Shown: positions 60,523 through 64,000 of the stretch, in pieces
Layout of the letters: each line of letters opens with the position of its first letter
How positions within the stretch are numbered: the stretch's first letter is position 1
Origin: Dryococelus australis
Lineage: Eukaryota; Arthropoda; Insecta; Phasmatodea; Phasmatidae
Reading direction: 5' to 3'
Assembly: GCA_029891345.1 (NCBI GenBank)
Contig: CM057009.1
Location: 287,690,966 to 287,754,965 of the forward strand
Length of the DNA stretch: 64,000 nucleotides
Position numbers and translations under genes: made by a program
The notes under the pieces: model-generated
What the model was told of the DNA's origin: nothing
Database searches by the model: none
Seen by the model: only the letters and a program-made list of their open reading frames with translations

Positions 60523-60939
60523 GGAACAAGGAGTTTAAATGAAGTTTCTGTGAATACGTGTTTATGGAGGAAAAGATTGACAAGAATTTTTTTGAATGTT
60601 CATATATTAAAATTGTATGATGCTACATAACCACGAACTCGCATTTTCAAATAATTATATTAAGATGTCACAACCATCGATTAGTAAAATTATAATTTTA
60701 TAAAATCAATGTTATGTATTTGGTTTGACATATTTTTATTTAACTTTTATTAAAAGTGTGTCGTGCGATGTGTCTAAGAAATCGTATTTTCAAGAAGAAT
60801 TAGATCATGACGCCGGAACCATTTCAATGTAATTTTTTCCTGCTCCATCCTTCCATCTTGATTTTTCCTGCTATATCATAACTTCTCATTTTGTCCCCTG
60901 CTCTATGGGTATACAATAAGTATATTTGTTAAATTCATA

Positions 60940-61090
60940 GCACCGCACCCACTAGCACCGCATGCACTGCACACACTGCAGTTAGCATTGCAGTTAGCAC
61001 CTCACACACTCCACACTATAGCTCGGCACAAACTGCATGCACTGAAGTCAGGACCGCATTCACTAGCACCACATGCACCGCAGTTGCAAA
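60940..61090. repeat. GCACCGCATGCACTGC-type tandem repeat
   Basis: Short imperfect repeats built from TAGCACCGCAYGCACTGCA and TTAGCAYTGCAG words. Confidence 0.7.
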
Positions 61091-61129
61091 AGACATTAAA
61101 GTAATGTACTCCATTTTTTTTTATTAACT

Positions 61130-61600
61130 TTTATAAACAAGTTTATCATTCTACATGGTTACGAACTCGTATTTTCAAAAAGAATTAGATTATGATGTCA
61201 CAACCATCGGTTTGGTAAATCATAATTTTATAAAAGAAAAGTTATGTATATTATATATATATTTTTATTTATTTATATTTTACAAACAAGTGTAACATGC
61301 GACGTGTCTACGTACCCCTATTTTTTAGACATATAATAATATGTCGTCAGAATATATGAGTATGCGACTATGACCAGTGCCATATTGAATTGTATAAGCA
61401 TATTAATGTATTAGTAAATATATCAATTGTTATGTATTTTCGGACTTGAGTTTTCCTATCGAAAGCTAAACTAACAAGTATGAACATTGATTATTCGCAC
61501 CTTTATCGATTAGTCGCTTGTGCTCCACTGACATATTGAATTTAGAAGCATAGGAGCATATATTTATTTTTAAATTAATTACGTTACCAGCCTGAGCATC
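61130..61600. other. Diverged duplicate of 60,580-60,780
   Basis: The order CATAACCACGAACTCGCATTTTCAAA, then GATGTCACAACCATCG, then ATAATTTTATAAAA, then GYGTGTCTA occurs at 60,627-60,785 and again at 61,157-61,320. This gives two copies about 530 bp apart with the GCACCG repeat between them. Confidence 0.65.
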
Positions 61601-61669
61601 AAATATAACCCAGTGGTTACCTTACCGGAGGTCATGTTTTAGATGCAATATGTCTGTATCTGACATCCA

Positions 61670-63150
61670 CGAACTTATAAGAATAGTTGACCATTATTTC
61701 CAAACCATTGAAATTATAGCCATCAAATTCAAATCGTGGACATCGTCCATGACGACAATCATGGTAGTAGGACCAAGTATACCCTATGACTACTCAAAAG
61801 CATAGTTGGGTGTAATATCCGACCTCTTTGAAATATAGTTATCATATTCATAACATAGGCATCAACCAAGACGACGAGAAGTATCGCAGGGTCAAGTATA
61901 CCTTATGTTTACTTATAAGTATAGTTGGCTGTAATTTCCAAACTGTTTAACATATAGTTGCCAAATTCATACCACAGATATCACCCACGATGACAGGAAT
62001 GGGCGCAAGGCCAAATGTACCCTTATTAAACTTATAAGTATAGTTGATGGTAATTACCAAACCCATTAAGATATAGTCATCAAATTCATAACAATGACAT
62101 CACCCATGATGACGAGAAGGGTCGCAGGGCCAAGTATAACCCATGTATATTTATGCGCACTGTTTATGGTATTTTCCGAACCATTTAATACATAGTCACC
62201 AAATTCTTTACTTAATGCATCACCCACGACGTCAAGAAGTGTCGCTGGGCCAAATACAGCCCATGTCTAATTATAAGCATAGTTGGCAGTAATTTCGAAC
62301 CATTTGAGATATAGTCACCAAATTCATAACATAAACATCACCCGCAATGAAGAGAAGGCTCACAGGGTCAAGACTAACCAATGTCTAATTATAAGCATAG
62401 TTGGCAGTTATTTCCAAACAATTGAATATATAGTCTCCAAATTCATAACATGTGCATCAACCACAAAAACTAGAAGTGTCGCAGAGCCACGTATACCTAT
62501 GTCAATTTATGAGCATAGTTGATGGTAATTTCCGAACCATTTTAGATATAGACTCCAAATTCATAACATAGGCATCACCCATGGTGAAGAGAAGGGTTAC
62601 AGGGTCAAGTATTCCCAATGTATAATTATAAGCATATTTAGTTGTAATTTCAGAACTGTTTAAGTTATATAGTCACCAAATTCATAACATTAGCATCACC
62701 CACAACAACGAGAATATTCGCATGGTCAAAAATACCCTATGTCTACTTATAAGAATAGTTGGCTGTAATTTGTGAACCATTTAAGATATAGTTGCCAAAT
62801 ACATATCATACACATAGCTCCCAACAACAAAAAGAGTCGCAGAGACAATTATCATGTTAGCACACTAAAAAGTTTAGTCGGTTTTAGTTACCGAACCCTT
62901 TAAGACATAGTCGTCAAATTCATTACTTAGGCATCGCCCCCAACAACAAAAAAGTTACAGAAACAAGTATCGTCTAAGCACACTTATAAGCATAGTTGGC
63001 TATAACTTCCAAACCGTTTAAGTTATAGTCATCATATTCATAACATAGACATCACCCCGGCAACGAAAATGGCCTCAGGGACAAGTATATATTAAGTATG
63101 CTTATTAGCATAGTAGACCATAATTTCCAAACTGTTAAATTATATAAAGG
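61670..63150. repeat. Satellite array, about 13 units of about 119 bp
   Basis: The recurrent unit reads AAGCATAGTTGGCTGTAATTTCC, AAACC-TTTAAGATATAGTCACC, AAATTCATAACATAGGCATCACCC, ACGACGACGAGAAGGGTCGCAGG, GTCAAGTATACCCTATGTCTACTTAT. Unit starts (the 'ATAGTTGG' word) recur every 115-122 bp from about 61,685 to 63,112. The units are diverged from each other, more so at the right end. No open frame is conserved. Confidence 0.88.
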
Positions 63151-63585
63151 ACTTACTGATATGCATCAATTAATTGGTAGTGTATATTGCACGAGTATCG
63201 AGCACTGTAAGTAATGTTACACGAAAAGAGATAATACCATCTTTAAGAGTGGGAACGATAAGGTTAACACTGCAAACAGATATAAAAAACCAATTGTAAA
63301 AGAAAATAGTTATAAACACTAGCCAACCTTTGTAGTCACACAAGTCGGATACTGTACGATATGTTAAAAGATGCTAGATAAGACCATGTCGTCCCGGACA
63401 GTACAACATAATAGAAAACACCTTCCGCCCGAACCGAGTGAAACGAAACCTTCAAATTCAGCCAACACTCACATCACTGACAGGAGAACACTTCCGACCC
63501 GGCCGACGTTGTGTGATCAACTAACCCAGGGGGGTTGGCATCATGCAAGTCTCGCCAAGTCGAAGGGATGGCACAGAACACTAGG

Positions 63586-63587
<2 letters not shown>

Positions 63588-63638
<51 letters not shown>
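63588..63638. repeat. (GA)n microsatellite
   Basis: About 25 GA units. Confidence 0.95.
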
Positions 63639-63641
<3 letters not shown>

Positions 63642-63832
63642 AGTTGTTTCATTATCCAGGGTGGCAGACCAGCCGAGTCACATAAGTACTTGCCTTTACG
63701 AGAGGAATTCAGTACAAGGTAACCATTATTTCCATTTTAAACACTATCTATACCTGTACTTATTTGAACACATCGCATTTATAATGTCAGAACCGTAAGC
63801 ACATACGAAACATGTATTTAGACCATCAGTAG

Positions 63833-63833
<1 letters not shown>

Positions 63834-63890
<57 letters not shown>
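63834..63890. repeat. (GA)n microsatellite
   Basis: About 28 GA units. The sequence after it (GCGCGAGCATCG...TGTACGTCGTGTTACGTG, 63,965-64,000) resembles that before the first one (TGCACGAGTATCGAGCACTGTAAGTAATGTTACACG, 63,187-63,222), so a larger repeat of about 780 bp may run off the window. Confidence 0.9.
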
Positions 63891-63893
<3 letters not shown>

Positions 63894-64000
63894 ACTGTTA
63901 CACATGCTGAGGCAAACAGATTAAAAAAGTAAAATAGTTTAATGCATTTACCAAAAATGCATATTGCGCGAGCATCGCCTGCTGTACGTCGTGTTACGTG

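Larger units (their letters stand above)
59748..64000 (+). mobile_element. Element D: probable left end of another Polinton-type fossil
   Basis: It starts AGTAGTAGGATTATC, nearly the same as element A's AGTAGTAGGATAAG. It continues with CCAACATGGCGGCCGG and repeated CATATTGGCAGCC-type blocks, like the arms of A and B, then pyrimidine-rich 'TTTTTCCTGCTCTATCATTCC' repeats (59,930-60,080 and 60,830-60,910). No genes of the core set are seen before the window ends. The other end, if present, lies outside. Confidence 0.4.

Noticed and set aside
61600-63150. Coding repeat protein in the 119-bp array
   Set aside because: The period is not a multiple of three on average and no frame stays open through the units.

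Overview
The window is a gene-poor, AT-rich stretch of animal DNA, most likely from an insect or another arthropod. The reasons are tRNA-derived SINEs, Tc1/mariner and spliced Tc1/IS630-like transposons, a MADF-BESS regulator remnant (a family expanded in insects), and Polinton/Maverick-like elements with arthropod-type capsid genes. I found no intact host protein gene, no rRNA, and no tRNA gene that looks functional. Almost everything recognisable is a mobile element or a fossil of one.

Layout. 1-1,200: low-confidence glycoprotein (envelope)-like fossil. 2,025-2,822: candidate solo LTR. About 3,800-8,250: a decayed Tc1/mariner transposon, split by a 3.1-kb element (A, 4,928-8,062) with Polinton-type ends. 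8.6-21.4 kb: SINEs, two short relatives of a Tc1/IS630-like transposon, a foldback hairpin, microsatellites, a possible second LTR, and long stretches where I see nothing. 21,401-35,884: Polinton-like fossil B, whose capsid gene is interrupted by a 5.9-kb spliced Tc1/IS630-like transposon (22,503-28,446). 36.4-38.9 kb: two broken host-type genes, one of them MADF-BESS with a SINE inserted. 39,324-58,780: Polinton-like fossil C, about 19.5 kb, bounded by long terminal inverted repeats and an approximate 6-bp target duplication. 59,748 to the window end: probable left end of a fourth related element (D), containing a satellite of about 119-bp units.

B and C share one plan. Capsid-side genes (phospholipase A2-like, hydrophobic minor capsid-like, penton-like and double-jelly-roll major capsid-like) lie on the minus strand. 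Packaging ATPase, coiled-coil, DUF8207-like and integrase-chromodomain genes lie on the plus strand. The two sets diverge from a central promoter-sized gap. In a live relative, the integrase would insert the element, the ATPase would package DNA, and the capsid set would build the particle. I recognise no protein-primed DNA polymerase in either copy. Both are heavily decayed, with many breaks, and are treated as fossils. The nesting gives a relative chronology: Tc1 before A, and B before the spliced transposon.
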